This document shows, in pieces, positions 9,202 through 17,747 of a stretch of 64,000 nucleotides of DNA. Each line of letters opens with the position of its first letter. Position 1 is the stretch's first letter. The DNA is from Anaerolineae bacterium (GTDB taxonomy: Bacteria > Chloroflexota > Anaerolineae > 4572-78 > J111), in the NCBI GenBank assembly GCA_022071955.1, contig JAJVIM010000007.1:186001-250000 (forward strand). Reading direction: 5' to 3'. The position numbers and the translations under genes were made by a program. The notes beneath the pieces were generated by a model that saw only the letters and a list, made by a program, of their open reading frames with translations, searched no databases and was not told the origin of the DNA.

Positions 9202-10491
9202 TTACGAACTGACCGGGGCCGACTCTTCTTTGGGGCGGGTGGGCAGCGGCGGGTCCGGGTTGGTAATCAGCCGTCGCCACACATAAAATACCACCCAGGC
9301 CATCAGCAGCGCGCCGGCCAAACCGGGGGCCCAGGTGCCAACCTGCCCCAGCAAAATGCCGCCCATAATCGGGGCCAGCACCCGGGTGAGGCTTTCAACC
9401 GAAGACGACAGCCCCAGCGTGCCGCCCACTTCTTCCGGGTACACCGATTTGCTGAGCAGACTGCTGAGGACGGTATTCAGCACCCCGGCCGCCAGCGCCA
9501 GCGGTATCAGCACAATCATCAACAACCACACGCTGGGGGTAAAGCCCCAGGCCAGCAGCGCCAGCCCCATCAACACCGCGCCGCTAAACGTTAGCCCGAT
9601 TTCGCTGTAGCGGTTGGTGAGCCGGCCGATGGCCACACCCTGCACCAGCACCACCAAAATGCCCACATAGCCCATAATATAGCCGGTGGTTTCGGCGCTG
9701 AGCTGCAAGCGATACTGGGCAAACAGGGCAAAAATAGTTTCAAATGTGGCAAAGGCCAGCCCGTACACAAACCGGGTTTGCAGCAGCGGCCCCACTCGCG
9801 GCCGGCTGAGCGCCACCCACAGCATTTGAAAGGAGAGCAGTTCCCGGTGGTGATGCCGGTTAACGCCCCGCAACTCTGGCGAGAGCGACTCTGGCAGCCA
9901 AATGAACACCGCCAGCAAATTCAGCGCGGCAATGGCGGCGGCAATAAAAGCCGGTACGGCATATCCCCAGCGGCTCAACACGCCGCCCAAAGCCGGGCCC
10001 AACGTAAACCCCAGGCCAAACGCCGCGCCGATCAGCCCCATGCCTTTGGCCCGGTTTTTAACATCGGTAATATCGGTGATGTAGGCCTGGGCCACAGAAA
10101 TATTGCCGCCGGTCAGCCCATCGAGCATGCGGCTGACAAACAGCACGCCCAACACCGCCGCATTCTGCGCCGCCAGCGATTCGCCCAGCCCCACCAAATT
10201 AGCCAGAGCCAATCCAAGCGGGTGAGCCAACCCCAGCAGTAAAAACCCCACAAATGTGCCAAAAATACTGATCAGCAAAATCGGCCGCCGGCCATATTTA
10301 TCAGATAGCCGCCCCAGCAGCGGCGCGCCAATCATTTGCATGGCCGCGTAGCTGGCCACCAGCAGCCCCACCACAGCCGGGCTGGCCGAGTACTTTTCGG
10401 CGTAAAAGGGCAGCAGCGGCAAAATCAGGCTGAATCCCAGCAGGTCAACAAAAATGATGATAAAGATGGTCAGCAAGCGACGTTTGCGCAC
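9202..10491 (-). CDS. MFS transporter, TetA-like drug exporter family
   Basis: A 429-residue major-facilitator protein with about twelve membrane helices. Motif A (GRLSDKYGRRP) follows the second helix, and the N terminus (FVDLLGFSLILPLLPFYAEKY) is typical of the TetA-like subgroup. The GTG at 10491 with AGGAGA just upstream is preferred over a longer reading that begins at 10554 without a ribosome site. It probably exports a small hydrophobic compound; the substrate is unknown. First gene of a two-gene unit with the DUF3524 glycosyltransferase. Confidence 0.85.
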   Translation of the reverse strand: MRKRRLLTIFIIIFVDLLGFSLILPLLPFYAEKYSASPAVVGLLVASYAAMQMIGAPLLGRLSDKYGRRPILLISIFGTFVGFLLLGLAHPLGLALANLVGLGESLAAQNAAVLGVLFVSRMLDGLTGGNISVAQAYITDITDVKNRAKGMGLIGAAFGLGFTLGPALGGVLSRWGYAVPAFIAAAIAALNLLAVFIWLPESLSPELRGVNRHHHRELLSFQMLWVALSRPRVGPLLQTRFVYGLAFATFETIFALFAQYRLQLSAETTGYIMGYVGILVVLVQGVAIGRLTNRYSEIGLTFSGAVLMGLALLAWGFTPSVWLLMIVLIPLALAAGVLNTVLSSLLSKSVYPEEVGGTLGLSSSVESLTRVLAPIMGGILLGQVGTWAPGLAGALLMAWVVFYVWRRLITNPDPPLPTRPKEESAPVSS

Positions 10492-10568
10492 AAATTCTCC
10501 TATCCAATCCCGGTAGACGCGGAAAAATTGTAGTCGCTCACCTTGAAAAGTCAAACCCGGCTTGCGGG

Positions 10569-13211
10569 TTAATTATAATTGATGGTGGCCCATTGCGGAT
10601 ATGAGTGGTTGTTCCACTGCCAGGGGAAGTCGTTGAGGGGATAGCTGTCTGCCGGGTTTTCAATTGAGACAGACTGGGGCCGGCAGTTGGCGTCATAATA
10701 AACAATTTCTTCGCCGTTGGGGTTAAAGGCGACGGCAGCGGCAACATCGGGACAGGTATTTTTTTCAAACCGGGTTGCAGCGATCAGGTCATCCCGGCCG
10801 CCGGTAATGGATAAAATACGGATTTCCAGGCTTTTGGGCAGTTTATCATCGCAATACAGCGGTTGGGTTTGGAATGAGGTAACCAACAGGCTGCTGTCGG
10901 GCGACCACTGCACGTTATTGAGGCAGGCTTCGCCGTCGTACAGGGTGCGGAAACCGCCGCCATCGGGCTGAAACAATACCAGCCGGCCAGACAGATGCGC
11001 GGCAATCCACTCGCCGTTGGGGCTCCATGCCGGGTCCACCAGATTGCCGTCCAGCGGAATATGGGTCAGTTGGCCGGTGTTGAGGTTTAAAATGTAAGGC
11101 TGGTTATCGTTGCCGTCGCCAAATTCGCCTTTGCCCGCCGAAATAACAACCTGTTCGCCGTTGGGATGCCAACCAAAACCCCAAAAGCGGTCGGGGTTAA
11201 AGCCTTCGTCTTCAAGAAAGCGGCCAAGGAGTTCATCATTAAAATCGAACAGACACACCCCTTCGCCGCCGGCGTCAGTATAGTGGCACGACCCCAGCCA
11301 CCGCGCCTCTGCCGGGGAGATGGCGTCGCCCGGCGCCACCGTGACCGCGGGATTGAACCACTGCGGGGAAAAACTGTTGGCCCACGTCCAGGGGAACTCT
11401 TCGATGGGCTGCGGGGTATCGGTTTCAACAAGCTGGGGCCGGCAGTCGGCATCAAAATAGGCAACCCGTTGGCCATCGGCGCTGAACACCCCGCCGATGG
11501 TGTCGCAATCGTGGGTGTATTCGGTGCGGGCTATTCGCTCTATCTTTTTGCCGGCGGCGGAAACAATCCAGAGATCGCGGGTCAGCGGAAAATCCCAGCT
11601 ACAATCTTTCATCAGCGCCACCACAATTCGCTCGCTGTCCGGCGACCACTGCGGGTAAAAGCCACAGCCGGCGCTGGCCTGAGTGAGCAGTTCCACCGAT
11701 TTTGAGCCATCGACCCGCATTTTACGCAGGTTACCGCTGCTATGAAACACCACCCACTCGCCATCGGGGCTCCAGGCCGGGAACAGGTCGTTGCCGTTTT
11801 GGGGCAGCGGCGTTAACTGCTGGCTGACCAGTTCAAACAGGTACAGCCGGTTCTCGATGTCAGAGTCTTCTTTGGGGTTGCGGGCGGAAAGGATCAACTG
11901 GCGGCCATCGGGGCTCCAGGCGGCCACGTCGGTAATTTCCAGTCCGGCATCCACCAAAATGGGGGTGATGTCATCACCATCGGGCGAGTAAATGCACATA
12001 CCCGGGCCGTCGTCCCGCCAATCGCACGGTTGAGCGTACCGTTCGGCGGGGAGCGTTTCCAGCAGATTGGGGGCTGGTTCGGCGGTGGGCGGCGGCGGAG
12101 AGGTGGGAGTTGGAACAGCCGGGGCGGTTTGGGTGGGGGACAGCACCGCGGCGGCAGGGGGTGACGGTGTGGGTGGGGGCGAAGTGTTGGCCAGCAATTG
12201 CCAGATCGCAACGCCGCCGCCAACCAGCAGCAGGAGCAGCACCGCCGCAATGGGCCAGATAAACCGGCCCAGCGACGCGGCTGCGGCGGACGGAACGAGA
12301 GTGGGTTCGTCGGCCGGGCTGTGGATGAGGGTAGCGTCTGTGTCGGCGGCCGCGCTACCGGCTCCGGCGGCAGCCGCCCCGGGGACACCAGCCGGCTGGC
12401 CGGCGACCGCCCGGGCAAAGGCGGCTGCCATTTCGCTGCAACTGGCGTGGCGGCTTTCCGGGGGTTTGGCCAGCGCTTTGAGGATCACTTTTTCGGCGGC
12501 TTCGGGCAGATTGGGCCGAATGGTGCGCGGCAGGGGCAGCGGCTGGTTGAGCTGCATATGAATCAGGGCGATGGGCGTTTCGGCCTGATACGGGGTCCGG
12601 CCGGTCACCATTTCATACAGCACTATCCCCAGCGAGTAAATATCGGAGGCCGGGGTTAGCTCGCGGACACCCTGGCACTGTTCCGGGCTCATATAGGCCG
12701 GAGTGCCCAAAATATTGCCGCGGGTCAGATCGAGCGTGGTTTCAACAATTTTGGCAATACCAAAATCGGTAAGGTAAGCGTTGCCCGCTTCATCCAACAA
12801 CACATTGCTGGGTTTAATATCGCGGTGCAGCACGCCGTGGGTGTGGGCGTGGTCCAGCGCGCTGGCAATCTGGCTGAGCAGGCGGCTGGCTTCGGGCAGG
12901 GGCAGCGGCCCCTGGCGGATGCGCTCGGTGAGGGTGCCGGTGCGGAGGTAACGCATGGCCATGTAGGCCACACCGTTATCTTCGCCGTAGGAAAAAATAG
13001 GCAGAATATGCAGATGTTCCAGCTTGGCAATGGCTTTGGCTTCGCGCTGAAAACGTTCTCTAAAGGTGGGGTCGTGCGAAAAGTGGTGGGGCAAAACTTT
13101 GAGGGCCACGTAGCGGTCGGTATCGGCATCGTAGGCTTTGTAAACGGTCGCCATACCGCCCAAACCAATCTGCTCAATAATTCGGTAATTACCCAGAGTT
13201 TGACCGATCAT
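10569..13211 (-). CDS. Membrane Ser/Thr protein kinase with C-terminal TolB-like beta-propeller
   Basis: An 880-residue PknB-type kinase. The start is the ATG at 13211 with AAGGAG six bases before. The glycine loop is GLGGMATVYKAY, the ATP lysine K38, the catalytic loop HRDIKPSN (129-136), DFG at 149 and GTPAYMSPEQ at 169-178. One transmembrane helix spans about 317-340, then a Pro/Thr/Ala linker, then repeated WSPDG-type blades (about 400-880) that should lie outside the cell. The layout suggests an extracellular sensor coupled to a cytosolic kinase. It is divergent from the LPETG surface protein, a possible partner. Confidence 0.92.
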   Translation of the reverse strand: MIGQTLGNYRIIEQIGLGGMATVYKAYDADTDRYVALKVLPHHFSHDPTFRERFQREAKAIAKLEHLHILPIFSYGEDNGVAYMAMRYLRTGTLTERIRQGPLPLPEASRLLSQIASALDHAHTHGVLHRDIKPSNVLLDEAGNAYLTDFGIAKIVETTLDLTRGNILGTPAYMSPEQCQGVRELTPASDIYSLGIVLYEMVTGRTPYQAETPIALIHMQLNQPLPLPRTIRPNLPEAAEKVILKALAKPPESRHASCSEMAAAFARAVAGQPAGVPGAAAAGAGSAAADTDATLIHSPADEPTLVPSAAAASLGRFIWPIAAVLLLLLVGGGVAIWQLLANTSPPPTPSPPAAAVLSPTQTAPAVPTPTSPPPPTAEPAPNLLETLPAERYAQPCDWRDDGPGMCIYSPDGDDITPILVDAGLEITDVAAWSPDGRQLILSARNPKEDSDIENRLYLFELVSQQLTPLPQNGNDLFPAWSPDGEWVVFHSSGNLRKMRVDGSKSVELLTQASAGCGFYPQWSPDSERIVVALMKDCSWDFPLTRDLWIVSAAGKKIERIARTEYTHDCDTIGGVFSADGQRVAYFDADCRPQLVETDTPQPIEEFPWTWANSFSPQWFNPAVTVAPGDAISPAEARWLGSCHYTDAGGEGVCLFDFNDELLGRFLEDEGFNPDRFWGFGWHPNGEQVVISAGKGEFGDGNDNQPYILNLNTGQLTHIPLDGNLVDPAWSPNGEWIAAHLSGRLVLFQPDGGGFRTLYDGEACLNNVQWSPDSSLLVTSFQTQPLYCDDKLPKSLEIRILSITGGRDDLIAATRFEKNTCPDVAAAVAFNPNGEEIVYYDANCRPQSVSIENPADSYPLNDFPWQWNNHSYPQWATINYN

Positions 13212-13328
13212 TGTCAACTCCTTGTTTGTTAAAGAAACCCGGCAATCCACTTGTGCGTTTTGGTACCAGCTTCATTATAACACGGGTTGCAACAGGCGGA
13301 ACAGGTCAATTTGGTTCAATCAATCAAG

Positions 13329-13357
13329 TTGACGTAATATTTTTGTTATGGTAAAGT
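13329..13357 (+). promoter_or_regulatory. Sigma-70-type promoter for the LPETG surface protein
   Basis: TTGACG (13329-13334), 17-base spacer, TAAAGT (13352-13357), about 60 bases before the start codon at 13417. Confidence 0.6.
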
Positions 13358-13416
13358 GAAATAGGCAGAAACCTTAAAGAGGCGCGCAAATCAACGCCTG
13401 AAAGTAGAGGGGGGCA

Positions 13417-14601
13417 ATGAATCCCTATTACAAATCATTAGCAATATTGACGGCCGGCCTGCTGCTGGGCATTCTGTTGGCCGGGCCGGTTTACGCGCAA
13501 GACCCGCGCCCACCCACCGATGGCGCCGGCGGTGGCACCACCTCCGGCAACGGGGGAGGCGGTAACGGGCAAAACGGCGGCACGGCCGCCTGCGCCGCGA
13601 TCAAAGGGCAGGTGCTCAGTTGGGGCCAGGGCGGCCTGGGAGAGATTGGAGTGGTGCTCAAAACCGGCAGTTGGCAGGTTGACACGGCCAGCGCCAGCGA
13701 TGGCAATTATGGTTTTGGCGGTTTGGGTGTGGGCATCGCCAGGTTACAGCTTACCCTGCCCCCCGCAGAAGTGGGCCTGCGCGAGCCGCTGGTGCAGGAT
13801 GCCGCCGTTTATTTAAGCTGCGATCACCCCGTTATTGCCAACCTGGCCGTTTACAGCGGGCCGCGCCCCACCCCGCCGGCCTCGATTCAGCTTTCCGCGC
13901 CGGCCAATCTTATGCCGGGCCAAAATACGGTGCTCCGGCTGGTGGTTAAAAACAGCCTGCCCACCGACATCACCAATGTAATTGTTACCAATCTGATGCC
14001 GCCCGGCCTGACCGCCGTTGAAGCCGCCGCCGCCGAAAACAGCCGCAGCAGCGTGCAAATCATCAATGGCGGGCCAGACGGCCAGCTTGTGTACGCCTAC
14101 CTCGACCGCATGCCGTCCGGCGCGGAAGAGAATTTTTTGATCACCGTGGCCGCCAGCCCGGATTTGGCCACCGGCAGCCAGGTTAGAAACACCGCTTCGC
14201 TCTTTTACGCCGAAAGCGCCGGCGACCAGGATTGGATCGATTTTACCGTTGGCACCGGCGGGCTGATTGTTCCCACCGCCGAAGAGACGGCCATTCCAAT
14301 TGTTCAGGCAGAAGCGGCCACCCCGTCGCCGGCCGCCACCGCGCCGGCCGCTGCCCCCGCCGCTACCCCGGAAGCTGACCAGGGTGAAGAATTTGTGCCG
14401 CCACCGGTCATGCCCAAAACCGGCGAAGAGTTCTTCCCGCCGCCCAGCCTGCTGCCGGAAACCGGTACGGACTTTCTGGCCATCCCCACCACCCTGCCGG
14501 AAACCGGCGCGGGCGATTGGCTGGCGCTGCTCGGTTTTGGGTTGGGCGGCGCGGCGTTTACCCTGCACCAGTTTAGAATTTACTGGCGCAACCGGCAGTA
14601 A
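13417..14601 (+). CDS. Secreted DUF11-like surface protein with LPETG C terminus
   Basis: A 394-residue exported protein. It has a signal peptide (residues 1-27, cut after VYAQ), a Gly-rich stretch, a carboxypeptidase-regulatory-like fold region, and a DUF11-like Ig domain (about 155-290). A Pro/Ala-rich stalk follows. The end holds MPKTG, LPETG and finally LPETG at residue 360, then a hydrophobic helix and the basic tail YWRNRQ. This is the classic sortase sorting signal, repeated. No sortase is present in this window. The ATG at 13417 follows GAGGGGGGC. Confidence 0.75.
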   Translation: MNPYYKSLAILTAGLLLGILLAGPVYAQDPRPPTDGAGGGTTSGNGGGGNGQNGGTAACAAIKGQVLSWGQGGLGEIGVVLKTGSWQVDTASASDGNYGFGGLGVGIARLQLTLPPAEVGLREPLVQDAAVYLSCDHPVIANLAVYSGPRPTPPASIQLSAPANLMPGQNTVLRLVVKNSLPTDITNVIVTNLMPPGLTAVEAAAAENSRSSVQIINGGPDGQLVYAYLDRMPSGAEENFLITVAASPDLATGSQVRNTASLFYAESAGDQDWIDFTVGTGGLIVPTAEETAIPIVQAEAATPSPAATAPAAAPAATPEADQGEEFVPPPVMPKTGEEFFPPPSLLPETGTDFLAIPTTLPETGAGDWLALLGFGLGGAAFTLHQFRIYWRNRQ

Positions 14602-14603
14602 AA

Positions 14604-14631
14604 TTGACCTGTTCCATAGTCAGGCTATAAT
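14604..14631 (+). promoter_or_regulatory. Sigma-70-type promoter for the M16 peptidase
   Basis: TTGACC (14604-14609), 16-base spacer, TATAAT (14626-14631). It begins two bases after the preceding stop codon and its expected transcript start coincides with the 5' arm of the following hairpin. Confidence 0.75.
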
Positions 14632-14637
14632 CTCTCA

Positions 14638-14668
14638 GGCTGCGTGAGTCGCGCAGCCTATTTTTTTT
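14638..14668 (+). terminator. Intrinsic terminator embedded between promoter and M16 start
   Basis: GGCTGCG (14638-14644) pairs with CGCAGCC (14652-14658), followed by TATTTTTTTT. It can end the surface-protein transcript, while the overlapping promoter starts the next one. Confidence 0.8.
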
Positions 14669-14682
14669 GCCCGGGGAAATTT

Positions 14683-15948
14683 ATGTATCAGGAACACACC
14701 TTAAACAACGGTCTAAAAATTTTCATGGTGCCCGTCCACACCTTTCAATCGGTAAGTGTGGGCGTTTTTGTGCGGGTTGGCTCGCGCTACGAAACCGAAC
14801 TCAACGCCGGCATCTCCCACTTTATCGAACATATGCTGTTCAAAGGCACCACCAACCGCCCCAACTCCGGTCTCATCGCCGAAGCAATTGAAGGCATTGG
14901 CGGGGTAAGCAACGCCTACACCAGCCAGGACACCACCGTTTTTTACGCCAAAGTCGCCGCTTCGCAAATCGATATTGCCCTTGATTTTCTGGCCGACCTG
15001 CTGCGCCATTCGCTCTTTGCCGCCACAGACATAGAAAAAGAAAAGCTGGTCATCGGCGAGGAGATCAGCATGGTTTTTGACCAGCCCGATACCTGGGTGT
15101 CGATTCTGGCCGATGAGCTGCTGTGGCCCAGCCACCCGCTCGGCCAGAACATTGCCGGCACAGAAGACAGCGTGAATGGACTTGAACGGGAAGCGCTGCT
15201 GCAATTTTTCGGCCAGAGTTACCACCCCCACAACCTGCTGCTGGCTCTCGGCGGAGCGTTTGACCCCGCCCGGGTGATTCCCCAACTGGAAGAGCTGCTC
15301 GGCGATTGGCAGCCGGCCCCACCGCCGGAATTTGCCGCCGCGCCGCCGCAGCAAACCCAGCCGCGTTGTGTGGTGCAGCATCGCCCCAATGAGCAGGGGC
15401 ACCTCTGCCTGACCCTGCCCGCCCTGTCGCGGCTGGACCCCGACCGCTACGCGCTGAGCGTGCTCAACACCATTTTGGGCGATGGCATGAGTTCGCGCCT
15501 GTTTTTGAACATCCGCGAAGAACTGGGGCTGGCCTACGCCATCGACTCCGGCTTGAACCTGCTGCAGGATACCGGCTCGCTGGTGGTTTACGCCGGGGTA
15601 GACCCCGACGGCGCGCCGGCGGCGCTGCAGGCCATTCTGGATGAACTGGAGCGGCTGCGCCAGGAGCCGGTGTCTGAGCGCGAACTGCGCCGCGCCGTTG
15701 AATATTTAAAAGGGCGCACCGTGCTGGGGCTGGAAGACAGCTACAGCCGGGCCGCCTGGGTGGCCTACCAGGCCATGTTCCAGCCCACCATCAAATCACC
15801 GGAAGAAGTGCTGGCCGATTACAGCGCCATTTCCATTGCAGACGTGCAGCGCGTGGCCCGCCGCCTCATCGACCCGGCCCGCTACAATCTGGCCGCCGTT
15901 GGCCCATTTGGCCGCGGTGAGCCGCTTTCCCGGCTGATTATCACTTAA
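14683..15948 (+). CDS. M16 family zinc peptidase (processing-peptidase-like)
   Basis: Pitrilysin-superfamily protease of 421 residues. The inverted zinc motif HFIEH is at 46-50, and the following helix contains the downstream Glu region (LVIGEEISM). The C-terminal half has the family's second, non-catalytic domain with the R/Y-containing LFLNIREELGLAY segment. The start is the ATG at 14683; a longer reading runs through the terminator hairpin and is rejected. Related single-chain bacterial proteins often act as small-peptide peptidases; the substrate is unknown. It has its own promoter. Confidence 0.9.
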   Translation: MYQEHTLNNGLKIFMVPVHTFQSVSVGVFVRVGSRYETELNAGISHFIEHMLFKGTTNRPNSGLIAEAIEGIGGVSNAYTSQDTTVFYAKVAASQIDIALDFLADLLRHSLFAATDIEKEKLVIGEEISMVFDQPDTWVSILADELLWPSHPLGQNIAGTEDSVNGLEREALLQFFGQSYHPHNLLLALGGAFDPARVIPQLEELLGDWQPAPPPEFAAAPPQQTQPRCVVQHRPNEQGHLCLTLPALSRLDPDRYALSVLNTILGDGMSSRLFLNIREELGLAYAIDSGLNLLQDTGSLVVYAGVDPDGAPAALQAILDELERLRQEPVSERELRRAVEYLKGRTVLGLEDSYSRAAWVAYQAMFQPTIKSPEEVLADYSAISIADVQRVARRLIDPARYNLAAVGPFGRGEPLSRLIIT

Positions 15949-15954
15949 ACAGAC

Positions 15955-15983
15955 TTGCAGAATTACCCTGCTTCTGCTATGCT
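15955..15983 (+). promoter_or_regulatory. Candidate promoter for the small gene at 16017
   Basis: TTGCAG (15955-15960), 17-base spacer, TATGCT (15978-15983), 33 bases before the start codon. Confidence 0.5.
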
Positions 15984-16016
15984 CTACCATATTATTCTCG
16001 CAAAGGCTTCTTTCGC

Positions 16017-16319
16017 ATGGTTAAACTGCTGATGAGTTGGGACATCAAACCCGGTTCAGAAACCGAATATTTTGAGTTTATTGTCAAAGAATTTGCCCCG
16101 GGGATGATGAAACTGGGCATGCAGCCCACCGAAGCCTGGTACACCCTGTTTGGCGATGGCCCCCAAATTTTGCAGGGCAGCGTCGCGGCAGATTTGGCCT
16201 CGATGAAGAGCATTTTGAACAGCAGCGAATGGCAGCAACTCCAGCAGCGCCTTTTTGAATACGTAACCAACTTTGACTCAAAAATCGTCCGGGCTTCCAA
16301 CCGCTTTCAGTTACTCTAA
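16017..16319 (+). CDS. Conserved small protein, possible dimeric alpha-beta barrel
   Basis: A 100-residue soluble protein without signal or membrane segment. It has an alternating strand-helix pattern (VKLLMSWDIKPG, a helix, EAWYTLFGDGPQIL, then two helices) that resembles dimeric alpha-beta-barrel proteins. Function is not recognised. It stands alone between its own candidate promoter and a clear terminator, which supports a real, monocistronic gene. Confidence 0.6.
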   Translation: MVKLLMSWDIKPGSETEYFEFIVKEFAPGMMKLGMQPTEAWYTLFGDGPQILQGSVAADLASMKSILNSSEWQQLQQRLFEYVTNFDSKIVRASNRFQLL

Positions 16320-16344
16320 CCAAAAACCGGCCTCAAACACAACG

Positions 16345-16367
16345 GCGTGCATTCTGCACGCTTTTTT
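16345..16367 (+). terminator. Intrinsic terminator
   Basis: GCGTGC, loop ATTCT, GCACGC, then TTTTTT. It ends the small gene at 16017-16319. Confidence 0.85.
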
Positions 16368-16432
16368 ATTGTGTTTTCATAGCCGGCATGCCATAATAAC
16401 CGCAAATTTTTTGGATTGGATCACCGCTCCGC

Positions 16433-17656
16433 ATGTTCGAGCAGCCATCGTTATTTGATACCTCACCGCAAGTTCGCTCCGTAACGGATATTACCCGCTA
16501 CATCCGGCGCGTGTTTGACGCCGATTTCAACCTGCGCGATGTCTGGTTGCAGGGCGAAATTTCCAACTGGCGGCCGGCGTCGTCCGGGCACATTTACTTT
16601 ACGCTAAAAGACTCCGGGGCCAGCATTCGCTGCGTGATTTGGCGCTCGCAGGCCGAACAACTGCTGTATCTGCCCCAAACCGAAGGCGAAGCGGTACTGG
16701 CTCACGGCAAAATCTCGGTGTACGAGGCCGGCGGCAACTACCAGTTTTACGTCGATGAGCTGGAAGCCGCCGGGCTGGGCGCGCTGCACGCCCAGTTTGA
16801 GCGCATCAAAAAACGGCTGGAGGCCGAAGGGTTGTTCGACAGCGCCCGCAAACGGCCGCTACCGCCGTTCCCGCAAACCATCGGCCTGGTTACTTCGCCG
16901 CAAGCCGCCGCATTGCGCGATATGCTCAACGTGCTCCGCCGCCGCTATCCGCTGGCCCGGGTGATTCTCTCGCCCGCACCGGTGCAGGGCGACAGCGCCC
17001 CGCCGCAAATTGTGCGCGCTCTGCAAGCCATCGCTCAACAGCCGGTGGAGGTGATCATTTTGGCCCGCGGCGGCGGTAGTTTGGAAGATTTGTGGGCCTT
17101 TAACAACGAAAGCGTAGCCCGGGCCATTGCCGCCTGCCCCGTGCTGGTGGTCAGTGGCGTGGGCCACGAAACCGATTTTACCATTGCCGATTTTGTGGCC
17201 GATGTTCGCGCCCCCACCCCTTCCGCCGCCGCCGAGCTGGTTTCGCCGGACCGCGACGAACTGCGGCGGCTGCTGGCCGGCCAGCAACTGGCCCTCACCG
17301 AACAGACCCGCCAGCGGGTGAGCAACGACCGGGCCAACGTGCGCCGGCAGCAGTGGCTGCTGGCCCGGCTGTCGCCGCAGGGGCAGGTGAACAACTCGCG
17401 CCAAAATGTCGACTCGCTGGTGGCCCGGGCCGGGCGCAGCTTGCGGCATCAATTAATTTTGCAGCGGCAGCAGGTGTCCGGCCTGTCGGAGCGGCTGGCC
17501 GCGCTCAACCCGCAGGCCACACTCAGCCGGGGGTATGCCATTGTTCAAAAAGGCGAGCGGGTGGTTGCCAGCGCCGGCCAGGTTAGCCGCGGCGATGAGT
17601 TGGTTATCAAACTTGCTGACGGTGAAATTGACGCCGAAGTTCGGCAAGTGAAATGA
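16433..17656 (+). CDS. xseA: Exodeoxyribonuclease VII large subunit
   Basis: Catalytic subunit of the single-strand DNA exonuclease used in repair, 407 residues. It has an N-terminal OB fold (NWRPASSGHIYFTLKDSGASIRCVIWR), then the catalytic domain with IGLVTSPQAAALRDML, ARGGGSLEDLWAFNNE and VSGVGHETDFTIADFVADVRAPTPSAAAE. A coiled-coil segment and the C-terminal NPQATLSRGYAIVQ follow. All hallmark blocks are present. The small subunit xseB is 1.06 kb downstream, beyond an epimerase gene. Confidence 0.95.
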   Translation: MFEQPSLFDTSPQVRSVTDITRYIRRVFDADFNLRDVWLQGEISNWRPASSGHIYFTLKDSGASIRCVIWRSQAEQLLYLPQTEGEAVLAHGKISVYEAGGNYQFYVDELEAAGLGALHAQFERIKKRLEAEGLFDSARKRPLPPFPQTIGLVTSPQAAALRDMLNVLRRRYPLARVILSPAPVQGDSAPPQIVRALQAIAQQPVEVIILARGGGSLEDLWAFNNESVARAIAACPVLVVSGVGHETDFTIADFVADVRAPTPSAAAELVSPDRDELRRLLAGQQLALTEQTRQRVSNDRANVRRQQWLLARLSPQGQVNNSRQNVDSLVARAGRSLRHQLILQRQQVSGLSERLAALNPQATLSRGYAIVQKGERVVASAGQVSRGDELVIKLADGEIDAEVRQVK

Positions 17657-17683
17657 AAACGGGTCGCAGAGTTGCAGGGCCGG

Positions 17684-17711
17684 GTAGGGGCGCTTCGCGA
17701 AGCGCCCCTAC
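17684..17711. repeat. Interspersed palindrome GGGGCGCTTCGCGAAGCGCCCC, copy 1
   Basis: A perfect 28-base palindrome with ends GTAGGGG/CCCCTAC, followed by ATTCGCAGATTT. Related copies are at 29593-29620 and 32272-32299. Confidence 0.85.
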
Positions 17712-17747
17712 ATTCGCAGATTTATTTATTTTCACAGGAGATTTCTA

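Noticed and set aside
8070..9212. Plus-strand open frame of 380 codons
   Set aside because: Shadow of the DUF3524 glycosyltransferase, which carries the conserved motifs and a close operon partner on the minus strand.
17684..17711. Palindrome considered as an intrinsic terminator of xseA
   Set aside because: No T-run, and the same sequence recurs at two unrelated places in both orientations.
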